Shown here: one piece after another, positions 37,201 through 46,270 of the stretch
Position numbering within the stretch: the stretch's first letter is position 1
Layout of the letters: each line of letters starts with the position of its first letter
Assembly: GCA_015099395.1 (NCBI GenBank)
Contig: AP024096.1
Span: forward strand, 1,488,001 to 1,552,000
DNA: 64,000 nt
Reading direction: 5' to 3'
DNA from: Ktedonobacteria bacterium brp13
GTDB taxonomy: Bacteria > Chloroflexota > Ktedonobacteria > Ktedonobacterales > Ktedonobacteraceae
Made by a program: the position numbers and the translations under genes
The notes under the pieces: generated by a model
What the model was told of the DNA's origin: nothing
The model's input: only the letters and a program-made list of their open reading frames with translations
The model's database searches: none

Positions 37201-38274
37201 ATGCAATCAACTGAAACGTACATGGGACTTCTCCGTGAACGAGGCAAACGAGGCTTACCGTTGAAACGAGTCTATCGACAACTGTACAACACAAACCTGT
37301 ACCTAACAGCGTATGGAAAAATCTACCGCAATGCTGGCGCAACAACGAAGGGTGTCACCGACGAAACGGTCGATGCGATGAGCCTGGAGAAAATAGACAC
37401 CATCATTCAAGCATTACGTTTTGAACGGTATCAATGGCATCCTGCCAGACGAACGTCTATTCCCAAAAAGAATGGGAAGAAACGCCCGCTGGGGGTGACA
37501 ACCTGGTCGGACAAGTTGCTTGCCGAAGTCATCCGCATGATTCTGGACGCCTACTACGACGTCCAATTGAGCGAACATGCCCATGGTTTTCGCCCTGGAC
37601 GAGGATGCCACAGTGCCTTACAAGACATGTACTATCATTGGGAAGGAACATCATGGATCATCGAAGGCGATATCTCTGACTGCTTCGGATCTTTGAATCA
37701 CAACCTCCTCATGGCGACACTCAGTGAGAAGATTGACGATGGACGCTTTCTCAATCTCATCAAAAAGCTCTTGGATGCGGGATACCTGGAAAACTGGCAA
37801 TTCAATCAGACGCTCAGTGGTGTCCCTCAAGGTTCGGTGCTGAGCCCCATCCTGTCAAACATCCTTCTCGACAAATTGGATAGCTATGTCGAAAAGACGC
37901 TCATCCCACAATACACACGAGGGAAGAAGCGAAAACCCAATAAAGAATACAGCCACCTGATGGATCGGGCTCGTCTCCTGTTCAAAAAGGGTTGCCGCAA
38001 AGAGGCCCAACACCTCAGAAAGCAGGCACAAAAACTTCCTTCGATCAACACCAGGGACCCAGACTATCGACGGCTCAACTATTGTAGATATGCGGATGAC
38101 TTCGCCCTAGCATTCACTGGTCCCAAATCAGAGGCGGAAGCCATCAAGCACCAACTCACCAAGTTCCTGCGCGAAGAACTCAAACTCGAACTTTCTGAGA
38201 CCAAGACACTCATCACCCACGCGAAGAGCAAAGCCGCAACCTTCCTGGGCTATGAAGTGATCATTCTACAAGAC
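37201..38274 (+). pseudogene. Group II intron reverse transcriptase/maturase, N-terminal part
   Basis: ATG 37201 follows GAGGAGTGCGAA. The protein shows RT motifs: PKKNGKKRPLGVTTWSDKLL, HGFRPGRGCHSAL, IIEGDISDCFGSLNH, LSGVPQGSVLSPILSNILLD, the catalytic YADDFAL, and FLGYEVI. After 358 codons it runs into the IS66-like element and would end VSSQ. Precise removal of that element plus one 8-bp duplication rejoins it to the part at 40156, giving about 610 residues. Confidence 0.9.
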
Positions 38275-40147
38275 GTATCCTCTCAATAATTGGGGGTAGC
38301 CAAGCATGAGAGAACAATTGATGGCTCATATATACTAGAAGTATGATAGAAAATTTCGATCCCAACACCATTGAAGATGAAAGTCTGCGTCACGTATTCA
38401 CCACGCTGATGAATCTGGTGGAAAACCTGACGGCCAAAGTGCAAGAGCAAGCCGAAGAAATTCAACGCCTGCGAGACGAGAACAATCGGCTCAAAGGTGA
38501 ACAAGGCAAGCCCAGTATCAAGCCAAAGACACCAACACCTGCCCTCTCATCGGAAAAAGAACGTCATGAGTCCAAAGCCCATCACAAAGCCAAGAAGCAC
38601 GTTCAGATACGGATCGATCGGGTCGAGATGGTCACGATTGATCCGGGGCGCCTCCCGGACGATGCCCAGTTTAAGGGCTACGATGACGTCATTGTGCAAG
38701 ATGTGGTGTTTCGCACGGAGAATGTTACCTTTCGCAAAGAGAAATATTACTCTCCGAGCCAAAAGCGGACCTATCTGGCAGATCTTCCCACTGGCTACCA
38801 CGGTCAGTTTGGGCCGGGAGTCAGAGCCTGGGTCTTGGCTCTCTACTACGCCGCTGGCATGAGTCAGCCAAAAATCCTCAACCTCTTGCAGACGGTCGGC
38901 GTGCACATCAGTGCCGGACACCTTTCAACGCTCTTGATTGGCGACCAAGACGTGTTCCACGCCGAGCGTGCAGCCGTCTTGCAGGCAGGTCTTTCAAGTT
39001 CCCCTTGGCAGCATCTCGACAGTACGGGCACCCGCGTCAATGGCAAAAACGAACAGTGTCATATCCTCTGCAATCCCTGGTATACCGCCTATTGTACCCT
39101 CCCTTCCAAAGATCGGATGACGCTGCTTCGTGTTCTTCAAGGAGGTGTTGATCCCCTCTTTCAGGTGAATGCGCTCGCCTTGATGTTGTTGCCTCAGTTG
39201 GGCGTCTCTGAGAAGTGGTGCCGTCTGCTTCCCACGCTGTTGCCGCCCGATCAAATCTACACCGAGAGCCAACTCGACACCGTGCTGGATCGCTCTCTGC
39301 CCTCACAAGGAGTGAATCTGCGCAGGCACATCAAGGAAGCCCTGGCCATTGCGACCTATCGAACGCAGACGACATACCCGGTGGTTGAGTTACTGCTGTG
39401 TGATGATGCTCCCCAATTCGACCACTTGACGGCCCAGTTGGCCCTGTGTTGGATTCATGAATATCGCCATTACAAGAAACTGACCCCACGCTTCCTGGCT
39501 CATCTCGATCTCCTCAAGGGTTTCGCCAAGGACTTTTGGGCGCTGTACCGAAGGCTGTTGGCTTACCGTGATCATCCAAGCGCGGTCGAAGCCGAGAGCT
39601 TGCGTACGGCCTTTGATCACCTCTTTGGGCAAACCAGCGGCTACCAGCAGTTGGATGAGCGCCTCGCCCAGACGCTCGCCAAGAAAGAGCCCTTATTGAT
39701 GGTGCTTTCCCATCCGGAGATTCTCTTGCACAACAATCCGGCTGAACTGGGGGCTCGACAGCGGGTCCGCAAACGAGACGTGAGTCTACAAGCATGCACC
39801 GCAGATGGCATCACGGCCTGGGATACCTTTCAGACGCTGGTCGAAACGGCCAACAAGCTTGGAGTCAATCTCTTCCAGTATTTCCATGATCGCATCTCGC
39901 ACCTCAACGTGGTTCCCGCCTTGGCGACCTTAATCCAACAACGCAGTCTCGATCTTCACCTTGGCGACTCCTGGCGTCTCACCACCTGAGCCATGTTGTA
40001 GTGCATCTCCCCCTCTCAGAGACAAGATCGATCCCCATGCATTTTCCTCATCGTGTTCTTCTTCGCTCCTCCTTCCCTCCCTCTTTACATTGCTCTGCCT
40101 TTTATGCGTACATCGATTTTTCTCTCCCCCAATTATTGAGAGGATAC
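38275..40147 (+). mobile_element. IS66-like element (innermost insertion)
   Basis: Perfect inverted repeats of about 22 bp beginning GTATCCTCTCAATAATTGGG bound a 1873-bp element with a single transposase gene. An 8-bp duplication, TACAAGAC, flanks it (38267-38274, 40148-40155), the size usual for IS66. It splits the intron-encoded protein in frame-neutral fashion. Confidence 0.9.
38343..39989 (+). CDS. IS66-like transposase (single-ORF type)
   Basis: The 548-residue protein has an N-terminal leucine-zipper-like coiled coil (about 18-60; LTAKVQEQAEEIQRLRDENN), a basic linker, and a DDE core: WQHLDSTGTRVNGKNEQCHI with the first Asp, LLCDDAPQF with the second, and the NPAELGARQRVRKRDVS region with the Glu. 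It lacks the tnpA/tnpB helper genes of classical IS66, as in the ISBst12-like subgroup. It appears intact and may be the active member of this nest. Confidence 0.85.
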   Translation: MIENFDPNTIEDESLRHVFTTLMNLVENLTAKVQEQAEEIQRLRDENNRLKGEQGKPSIKPKTPTPALSSEKERHESKAHHKAKKHVQIRIDRVEMVTIDPGRLPDDAQFKGYDDVIVQDVVFRTENVTFRKEKYYSPSQKRTYLADLPTGYHGQFGPGVRAWVLALYYAAGMSQPKILNLLQTVGVHISAGHLSTLLIGDQDVFHAERAAVLQAGLSSSPWQHLDSTGTRVNGKNEQCHILCNPWYTAYCTLPSKDRMTLLRVLQGGVDPLFQVNALALMLLPQLGVSEKWCRLLPTLLPPDQIYTESQLDTVLDRSLPSQGVNLRRHIKEALAIATYRTQTTYPVVELLLCDDAPQFDHLTAQLALCWIHEYRHYKKLTPRFLAHLDLLKGFAKDFWALYRRLLAYRDHPSAVEAESLRTAFDHLFGQTSGYQQLDERLAQTLAKKEPLLMVLSHPEILLHNNPAELGARQRVRKRDVSLQACTADGITAWDTFQTLVETANKLGVNLFQYFHDRISHLNVVPALATLIQQRSLDLHLGDSWRLTT

Positions 40148-40155
40148 TACAAGAC

Positions 40156-40914
40156 AACAAGAAACAGGCAAAACGATCTCAAACCCAGATGCGAGACACC
40201 AAATGTCGAAGCGTCAACGCAAAGGTCGGATTGCGAGTACCACGAGCCGTTGTGAGAGACGAATGCAATCGCTACCAAAGGCATAACAAACCAATTCATC
40301 GAGCCGAGTTGCTCCATGAAAGCGATTTTACCATTGTGTCCACCTATCAGCTCGAATATCGAGGGATCGTGGAGTATTATCGTCTGGCATATAACCTGTA
40401 TACCTGTGGACATCTGAAATGGGTTATGGAACGTTCGCTGGCAAAGACGCTGGCGGCCAAACACAAAACGTCAGTAAAAGCCATCTATCGGAAATACAAA
40501 GCGGTACAAGTTATCGATGGCAAATCCTACACCTGTCTGCAGGTCAACGTGCCACGTAAAGGAAAACGACCCCTGGTCGCAACGTGGGGAGCAATCCCGT
40601 TGATGTGGGATATCAAGGCAACCATTGATGATCAGCCTCACCAACGTCGTTGGTGGGGGCGATCGGAACTGGAAAAACGACTGCTCGCCCAGAAGTGTGA
40701 AGTCTGTGGGGCCACGCGCCTGACGGATCAGATGGAAGTGCATCATATTCGGGCGCTCAAAGACCTCAACAAATACACTGGGCGAGAAAAGCCTCTCTGG
40801 GTCCAGTGTATGGCGGCACGACGCCGCAAAACACTGGTCCTTTGCCACACCTGCCATGGAGATGTCCATGCAGGACGTCCATTAAAACGCAATGTATCAC
40901 GTTCGCGGATGTAG
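40156..40914 (+). pseudogene. Group II intron maturase, X domain and HNH endonuclease part
   Basis: The frame begins NKKQAKRSQTQMRDTKC, directly continuing ...FLGYEVIILQD of the RT half. It holds the thumb/X maturase domain (IVSTYQLEYRGIVEYYRLAY, LKWVMERSLAKTLAAKH) and a C-terminal HNH nuclease (CEVCGATRLTDQMEVHHIRA ... VLCHTCHGDVHAG) with CxxC pairs and the HH catalytic pair. The open frame extends upstream into the IS66-like element, but that is not original. Confidence 0.88.
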
Positions 40915-40933
40915 CAATACAATGATGCTGGAA

Positions 40934-41026
40934 AGCCTGGTGCATGGAAAGCATGCATGCCAGGTTTGGAAGGGGGCACACGAAAAAGGGCTGTAAACAC
41001 AGTACCTCGTCGGGTGCCTACCTTAC
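40934..41026 (+). ncRNA. Group II intron domains V and VI
   Basis: AGCCTGGTGCATG GAAA GCATGCATGCCAGGTTT folds into a hairpin of domain V size with the AGC triad at its base and a GAAA loop (40934-40967). The following stem to CCTACCTTAC fits domain VI, with an A at 41020 seven bases from the 3' end as the branch-point candidate. Confidence 0.7.
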
Positions 41027-41668
41027 AGTCCGCAAGGCAGTGATTTTCGCTCAGCGCTGCTGCGCTTTGGCAGTTGTTTGGGCATCGAGATGAACCTCTG
41101 TGATGCGCATCATCCCCAACAAAATGCCTACGTCGAACGATTTCACCGCACGCTCAATCAGGAGTGCCTCCGCATCGACCGTCCAAGCACCCAACAGGAA
41201 ACGCAGGAAGCGCTCGGCACGTTTGGGACCTTTTACAATCGGCAACGTCCTCATCAAGGGCGCAACCTGCAGGACCGACCACCAGTCTCCAAACTGTTCC
41301 AGGCTCCACGGTTACCGGCGCTGCCGGCTGAGGTCGATCCGTTGGTCTGGCTGCGTCATGAACCCCAACAAGTGTTTCGTCGTCGGGTCGATGCCGCAGG
41401 ACGCATCAAGCTCGATCTCAAGCGCTATTATGTGGGGAAAGCGTTCCGCGGACAATACATCACGGTCCATCTCAATGTGTCAGAAGCTAAACTCGTGCTC
41501 CTGTTGGAGGGACAGATCATCAAAGACATCCCGGTGCGTTCCTGGTCAACGGAACCCATGCCGTTCTCGGCCTATGTGCAACAGATCAAAGAACAGGCAC
41601 GGGCGGAGCATCGCCTTCGTACCTTGCAGGAACGGCAGCAACGCGTGCGCGCGCTGAGTTCCCCCTAA
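41027..41668 (+). CDS. IS481-type transposase, 3' exon
   Basis: It restarts SPQGSDFRSALLRFGSCLGI, then HHPQQNAYVERFHRTLNQEC with the third catalytic Glu, and YNRQRPHQGR. A C-terminal SH3-like domain follows (VFRRRVDAAGRIKLDLKRYY). Frame agrees with the 5' exon when the intron is removed. Without splicing the transposase is inactive. Confidence 0.88.
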   Translation, partial: SPQGSDFRSALLRFGSCLGIEMNLCDAHHPQQNAYVERFHRTLNQECLRIDRPSTQQETQEALGTFGTFYNRQRPHQGRNLQDRPPVSKLFQAPRLPALPAEVDPLVWLRHEPQQVFRRRVDAAGRIKLDLKRYYVGKAFRGQYITVHLNVSEAKLVLLLEGQIIKDIPVRSWSTEPMPFSAYVQQIKEQARAEHRLRTLQERQQRVRALSSP

Positions 41669-41724
41669 GAAAAGGGACACGAGGTGGCCGACCTCTGGGG
41701 GAGTCGAGGGACCAAATGTATACA

Positions 41725-42628
41725 ACATTCCCGCGTGCAACGCTTGCAGACGACAAGCTGAGTGCCGACATTTGCGGGTCAAACTGGCCAGTCGTTCACG
41801 CATGGTTCCATTCAGCCGTTCGATAAAGGCGGTATTGAGCACCGTACCTCCGCCCGAACGTTGGAGCAACTCTTCGGCCTGATTGAGCAGACCATGCGCC
41901 ATCTGGCGGGTGATCTCCACTACCCGCTTTTTCTCCGTTCGCTTGATCACCGTTCCGATATGGAGCTGCGACCAAACTACCAAGGACGCTCGACCCACTC
42001 CTGCCTGCTTTTTGACTTTCTCGCGGAAGGCGCGTCGAATGCTGCCCGGGTAGGCCGCCCAACCATCTGTTAACACAAGCAATGGACGGAGGCTCAGTGC
42101 CGCTCGACGCACCTGTTGCATGAGCGTGTCCGCCAGTCCTTTATCCCGGGTCAGACTCACGGTCCCAGCCAACCAAAGCCGCGTGGAAACCATCATTGCA
42201 AGGCCCATCCATGCGATCATGTTTCGTCCTTTCACCCGTATCTCGTCAGCCTGTACATGGACCAGATCCAGGGTTCCAGTTTCAATCAATGCATGATGCA
42301 CCTGCTCACAGTGTGCTCCTGCACGATCACGCCAACTGGCCACGGTTCGTTCATCCAGGTCAAAGGCGTGCACAATGGCTTGCACGGGACATCCATAGGA
42401 GAGCAAAGTCACGACGATAACAATGATCTCCGTTGGTTTGCGTAAGCCTTCGAACATCGTTCCACGCCTCGCACTAAAAGTTTGTTGACACTGCTTACAT
42501 CGATAGCGCTGTCGCTTACGATCATGAACACGAATGTTGCCCTCACCTCTTTTGCCTCTTGCGGGACACGTCAAATTGGGGCAAAATTGAGAGGACGCGT
42601 CCATCGGCATTGTTGTACTGTTTTCCAT
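41725..42628 (-). pseudogene. IS1-type transposase, N-terminal part
   Basis: ATG 42628 starts a protein with an InsA-like zinc knuckle (CPNLTCPARGKRGEGN ... YRCKQCQQTFSARRG), a HTH, and a DDE core: LVHVQADEIRVKGRNMIAWM, VLTDGWAAYPGSIRR and NTAFIERLNGTMRERLASLT. It is cut after LQALHAGM by the IS481 element; beyond the junction the frame runs on into IS481 sequence to 41546. Confidence 0.85.
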
Positions 42629-42711
42629 AAGAACATCATGCCAAGATGCGTCATTTTTTTCAATTTCCCCCCCCCAATTTCACCAGTTAGTGAGGCTCTA
42701 CCACCCGGACC

Positions 42712-43296
42712 GAGATACGCTGAAATTGGGACTCTTGTTTTGCATAAATAAGGGCTTTTCGGATGCAATAATTGCATCTCACAAAATTGGCTGTTTTGAG
42801 CTCAAATGATAGGGGACTCTATCGTATCTAGGTGTGCACAATAGGGGCTGTTTGCTGCTCCTTTGTTGCATAACCTCCTCTTCGTTGCATCTTGTTCTTC
42901 TCGAGAATATATGGTACAAGCTAAAGAACAAGAAAAAGTGGCAAGGTCTCCCACGGCAGCGAGTTCCTCCTGCACGAGACTAGGATGTGGTGTTCCACCA
43001 CATCCGGAGCGTTGGGCCTGCTCTGGCAGTGAGTTCCTCCTGTAATGGCCTGATTGATAGGTACGCCTCCATCGTGCGTGCCTGCCAGCGGTGAGAGTCC
43101 ACTGGCAGGGTATTGATTGTCCTTTTGTATGTTGGATCCCATGGTTTCCTGGATCGCTGCACAGAGCGCGCAAGCGCAATTTCTGTACGGATAAACAGGG
43201 ACGTAGATAAAGATGCATCGCGGAGCGTCGTCGATGTCTACGGGTAAGCAGTAGCTTCGGAAAATTCTCACCTCTATACTGTTCTTCTAGCGCATT
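42712..43296. other. Region before the tyrosine recombinase, with repeats
   Basis: No gene is seen in 585 bp. It contains a perfect 10-3-10 palindrome (GGATGTGGTG, 42983-43005) flanked symmetrically by a direct repeat, GGCAGYGAGTTCCTCCTG (42955-42972, 43027-43044), and a hairpin CCTGCCAG/CTGGCAGG at 43080-43108. This could be a recombination site or operator for the next gene. Confidence 0.4.
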
Positions 43297-44190
43297 ATGA
43301 AGGAGCTCACTACGGGGAAACGACCTGGCGCAAAGTATGCTGCCCTGCAACGCCTGGATGCACTGATGGGCGATGGTCAGAAACGTTCTGTAGCAAAAGC
43401 AGAGGCCAGAGCGCGCGGCGAGTCCTTGTTTGCTTTTTCCGATGGGAAGATGCACGCATTTGAGACGCGCAATAATTATCAGAAGATTGTGATGCGTTTT
43501 ATTGACTGGTGCCGCGACACGCAGAATGTCCGTGATCTGGAGCAAATCATCGAGCAGGGGGACGAGCTGCTGTCGCTGTATCTCATTGAGCACGTCGAGC
43601 TGCAGTATAGTGCCTGGACGTTGCAGACGGAACGGTCAGCGCTGCGCATGTTCTTCCAGGACCGAACGGCAGCTGATAGCGTCGAACTTCCACAACGCCG
43701 CCGGCAGAATATCACTCGCTCACGTCTGGCCACAAAGCGCGATCTGCATATTAACCTAGACAACTGGCAACATGTGATACAGTTTTGCCTTGCCTGTGGT
43801 CTGCGCCGGGAGGAGCTGCGCGATCTGTATGTGCGTGATATCTACGTTCGACCATCGGATCAGCATTTGATGGTGGTGGTTGTGAATGGCAAAGGTGGAA
43901 AGCGGCGGGAAGTGCCAGTTTTCCCGGGTCGTGAGCAGGCTGTGCTCGCACAAGTGGCCGGGAAAGAGCCTGATGCACATGTCTTCACACGTGTATCGAG
44001 TTTGCTCGATATTCACAGTTACCGACGCCAATTTGCGCAAGAGCTCTACGAGCATCTCTCTGGCCGGGCGCTGCCACCGGTAGCCGGTCGTCTCCATGCA
44101 GACGACCTTGATCAAGCGGTAGCGCTGGCGGTTAGTCGGTGCCTTGGGCATAATCGGGTCGATATTATTTTTGGCCACTACATTCGGTGA
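43297..44190 (+). CDS. Tyrosine recombinase/integrase
   Basis: The 297-residue protein has an N-terminal SAM-like core-binding domain (ETRNNYQKIVMRFIDWCRDT) and a catalytic domain. The first Arg is in CGLRREELRDL near 170, the Lys in NGKGGKRREVP near 200, HSYRR near 233, LGHNR near 285, and a Tyr in FGHYIR at the extreme C-terminus. The Tyr sits closer to the end than usual, so C-terminal completeness is likely but not certain. ATG 43297 has no strong ribosome site. The repeats upstream may be its substrate. Confidence 0.75.
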   Translation: MKELTTGKRPGAKYAALQRLDALMGDGQKRSVAKAEARARGESLFAFSDGKMHAFETRNNYQKIVMRFIDWCRDTQNVRDLEQIIEQGDELLSLYLIEHVELQYSAWTLQTERSALRMFFQDRTAADSVELPQRRRQNITRSRLATKRDLHINLDNWQHVIQFCLACGLRREELRDLYVRDIYVRPSDQHLMVVVVNGKGGKRREVPVFPGREQAVLAQVAGKEPDAHVFTRVSSLLDIHSYRRQFAQELYEHLSGRALPPVAGRLHADDLDQAVALAVSRCLGHNRVDIIFGHYIR

Positions 44191-44236
44191 TATTCGTGCT
44201 CAGCTAACAAAATGCGTGCGAGTTGAAGACGAGTTT

Positions 44237-44368
44237 GGCTCTCCGTCACATTTGGTGAAGGATGAGCTTACCACGGGCATTCCCTTTTTTGCAATTCGCT
44301 CCTGAAGCCATATAAGGTTTTCCCGATTTTGTTATTGCAGAACTTATCACCAAACCTGACGGAGAGCC
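44237..44368. mobile_element. ISL3-end MITE A
   Basis: 132 bp bounded by GGCTCTCCGTCACATTTGGT and its inverted counterpart (CACCAAACCTGACGGAGAGCC region), the same ends as the ISL3 element at 44514. No coding capacity. Confidence 0.6.
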
Positions 44369-44373
44369 CGAGT

Positions 44374-44506
44374 GGCTCTCCCGCCACTTTGGTGAAATAA
44401 ACTCATCAGCCAAACAACAGAGAGATGCCCTTGCGCACCAGTGGCTCGTTCCCAACTCGGCGGAGTATCGCTGCAATTGCCGGTTCACCAAAGTGGTGGG
44501 AGAGCC
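44374..44506. mobile_element. ISL3-end MITE B
   Basis: 133 bp bounded by GGCTCTCCCGCCACTTTGGT and its inverted counterpart. It lies five bases behind MITE A. Its right end and the left end of the ISL3 element together make a 22-bp perfect hairpin (44484-44536). Confidence 0.6.
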
Positions 44507-44615
44507 AAACTCGAGCTCTCCCACCACTTTGGTGAAGCTGGCTTGATGCAGGGTGATATACTGAAATGTCTGATTGCAGACGAAATCGATCCCTAAGTTC
44601 GGAGTCTTTGATATC

Positions 44616-46217
44616 ATGTCCTCATCCCCCTTGCTTCCTCTTCCAGCAGGATTAGAAATGGCAACCATTGAGACCAGTGCTGACCTGCTGGTAGTGCATG
44701 TCGTTTCGACAAAAGTAAAAGTGTATTGTCCACTCTGTTTTTGTCTTGCCAAACGCCGCCATAGCCGATATACACGTGTAGTGGCAGACCTGCCCTGTGC
44801 AGGCTTCCACGTCCAACTCAGGTTGCAGATGCGCAAGTTCTTCTGTGATAATGCTCACTGTTCCCGCAAGATCTTCACGGAACGGGTTCCGACTTTCATT
44901 GAGCCGTGGGCACAGACAACGGTCCGTCTACGCCAGGCGTTACAAGCTCTTGGAACGGCGACGTGTGGCGAGTTAGGAACGCGTTTAGCCACCCATCTGG
45001 GCATTCGCATCTCTGCGGCTACGATCCTTCGTCGTATCATGGCACTGCCCTCTGCGCCCGTGAAAGCGGTGTCGCATCTGGGCATAGATGACTTCGCCTT
45101 GCGTCGTGGGAGAAACTACGGGACCATTTTGGTCGATTTACAACGTCACCAGGTGATCGATCTGCTCCCCGACCGCAAGGCGGAAACGGCGAAAGCGTGG
45201 ATACGCGCTCATCCTGAAATCAAGCTGGTCAGCCGCGATCGCGCTGGAGATTATGCGACAGCAGCACGTCAAGGAGCTCCCCAAGCGGTTCAGACCGCCG
45301 ATCGATTTCACCTGGTGAAAAATCTAGCAGAAGCGGTAGAGAAAGCGCTGGCGCATTGTCGTGCAGAGCTACAAAAAGACCCGAAGGAGCAACGCGTTGC
45401 AAAAGCCGAGGTTCCAGAAGAGCCTCTCCTGTCCCTTTTGACCTCCAATGGGCAGGTCTACTCGGCTCATCAAACAGAGCGGTATGAGCGCTATCAACAC
45501 GTGATGGCTCTGCACAAGCAAGGGATGAAGGTCAAGGAGATTGCCAAACGAGTCGGCTTGGGCGCACGAACCGTCCAACGCTGGCTTACCTCTGATGACT
45601 ATCCTGAAACCCAGTATCATACACGACGCCATCGCAGTCGTTTCGATGCGTACGCAGCGTATGTGCAGCAACGCTGGGATGAGGGATGTCATAACATTCA
45701 ACAGCTCTGGCGTGAGATCAAAGCGCAGGGATATCCTCATTCCGATCGTGCGCTGCGAGCCCATCTCGAACCACTTCATGGCCAGAGGAAAGCTGCATTC
45801 CCGGCAGCCTCTTCTCTGGACCGTTTTTCCGCAAAAGAGGCGACCTGGCTCTTTATCCGTCCTCTCAAGGATCTCGATAAGAAAGAACAGCAAGAGCTGG
45901 CGACCATCCGCCGGGCCAGCAAGACGGCTGAGACCATCTACCAATTGGTACAAGCGTTTTTACAAATCGTTCGCACACGCCAAGGCGAGCACCTCGACTC
46001 CTGGATGAATACGGTCCGAGCCTGTCATATTCGTGAGCTGAACAGCTTCGTGTCGGGCCTTGAGCGGGATCAAGCGGCTGTCCTGGCCGGATTAACCTTG
46101 CCGTATAGCAATGGTCAAACGGAGGGGCACATTACGAAACTCAAACTCATCAAACGCATGATGTATGGGCGTGCCGGATTTCCTCTGCTTCGTCAGCGGA
46201 TGTTACATTGCGCGTAA
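44616..46217 (+). CDS. ISL3-family transposase
   Basis: The 533-residue protein has the ISL3 layout: N-terminal zinc finger (VYCPLCFCLAKRRHSRYTRV ... FFCDNAHCSRKIFTERVP), HTH, and catalytic core: VSHLGIDDFALRRGRNYGTI with the first Asp, LVSRDRAGDYATAARQGAPQ with the second, and LPYSNGQTEGHITKLKLIKR with the Glu. It ends YGRAGFPLLRQRMLHCA as the family does. ATG 44616 is chosen; the frame is open to a TTG at 44574. It appears intact. Confidence 0.9.
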   Translation: MSSSPLLPLPAGLEMATIETSADLLVVHVVSTKVKVYCPLCFCLAKRRHSRYTRVVADLPCAGFHVQLRLQMRKFFCDNAHCSRKIFTERVPTFIEPWAQTTVRLRQALQALGTATCGELGTRLATHLGIRISAATILRRIMALPSAPVKAVSHLGIDDFALRRGRNYGTILVDLQRHQVIDLLPDRKAETAKAWIRAHPEIKLVSRDRAGDYATAARQGAPQAVQTADRFHLVKNLAEAVEKALAHCRAELQKDPKEQRVAKAEVPEEPLLSLLTSNGQVYSAHQTERYERYQHVMALHKQGMKVKEIAKRVGLGARTVQRWLTSDDYPETQYHTRRHRSRFDAYAAYVQQRWDEGCHNIQQLWREIKAQGYPHSDRALRAHLEPLHGQRKAAFPAASSLDRFSAKEATWLFIRPLKDLDKKEQQELATIRRASKTAETIYQLVQAFLQIVRTRQGEHLDSWMNTVRACHIRELNSFVSGLERDQAAVLAGLTLPYSNGQTEGHITKLKLIKRMMYGRAGFPLLRQRMLHCA

Positions 46218-46270
46218 AGAGTGTTTGATCCCCGTGCTATCGTGCATGAACGACGGAAAGGAAGAGATCT

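Larger units (their letters stand above)
36638..41026 (+). mobile_element. Group II intron inside the IS481-type transposase
   Basis: The intron starts GTGCGCC and ends CCTACCTTAC, fitting GUGYG...AY. Removing it joins GTGGGC to AGTCCG and restores the transposase frame exactly. Without the IS66-like insertion it is about 2.5 kb, normal for an ORF-bearing intron. GCCTAC at 36914 or 36960 could pair with the last six exon bases GTGGGC as EBS1 (one G-U pair). It encodes a reverse transcriptase with HNH endonuclease. The domain V and VI segment is at the 3' end. Confidence 0.88.
35822..41724 (+). mobile_element. IS481-type element (second shell)
   Basis: The ends are inverted repeats TGTATACATTTGGTCCCTCG with TGT...ACA termini, flanked by a 4-bp duplication, ACAT (35818-35821 and 41725-41728). 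Native length without the intron is 1514 bp. It is inserted in the IS1-type transposase gene, on the opposite strand. Confidence 0.88.
35522..42702 (-). mobile_element. IS1-type element (outermost shell of a four-level nest)
   Basis: Ends are inverted repeats GGTAGTGCCCCACTAACTGG / its complement with few mismatches, flanked by a perfect 9-bp duplication, ACCCGGACC (35513-35521 and 42703-42711), as expected for IS1-type elements. Without the inserted IS481 element it would be about 1.27 kb. The left duplication starts on the last base of the stop codon of the coiled-coil gene. Confidence 0.85.

Noticed and set aside
42802..43593. 263-codon minus-strand frame before and over the tyrosine recombinase
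   Set aside because: Overlaps the recombinase and the palindromes; residue composition is that of non-coding DNA.
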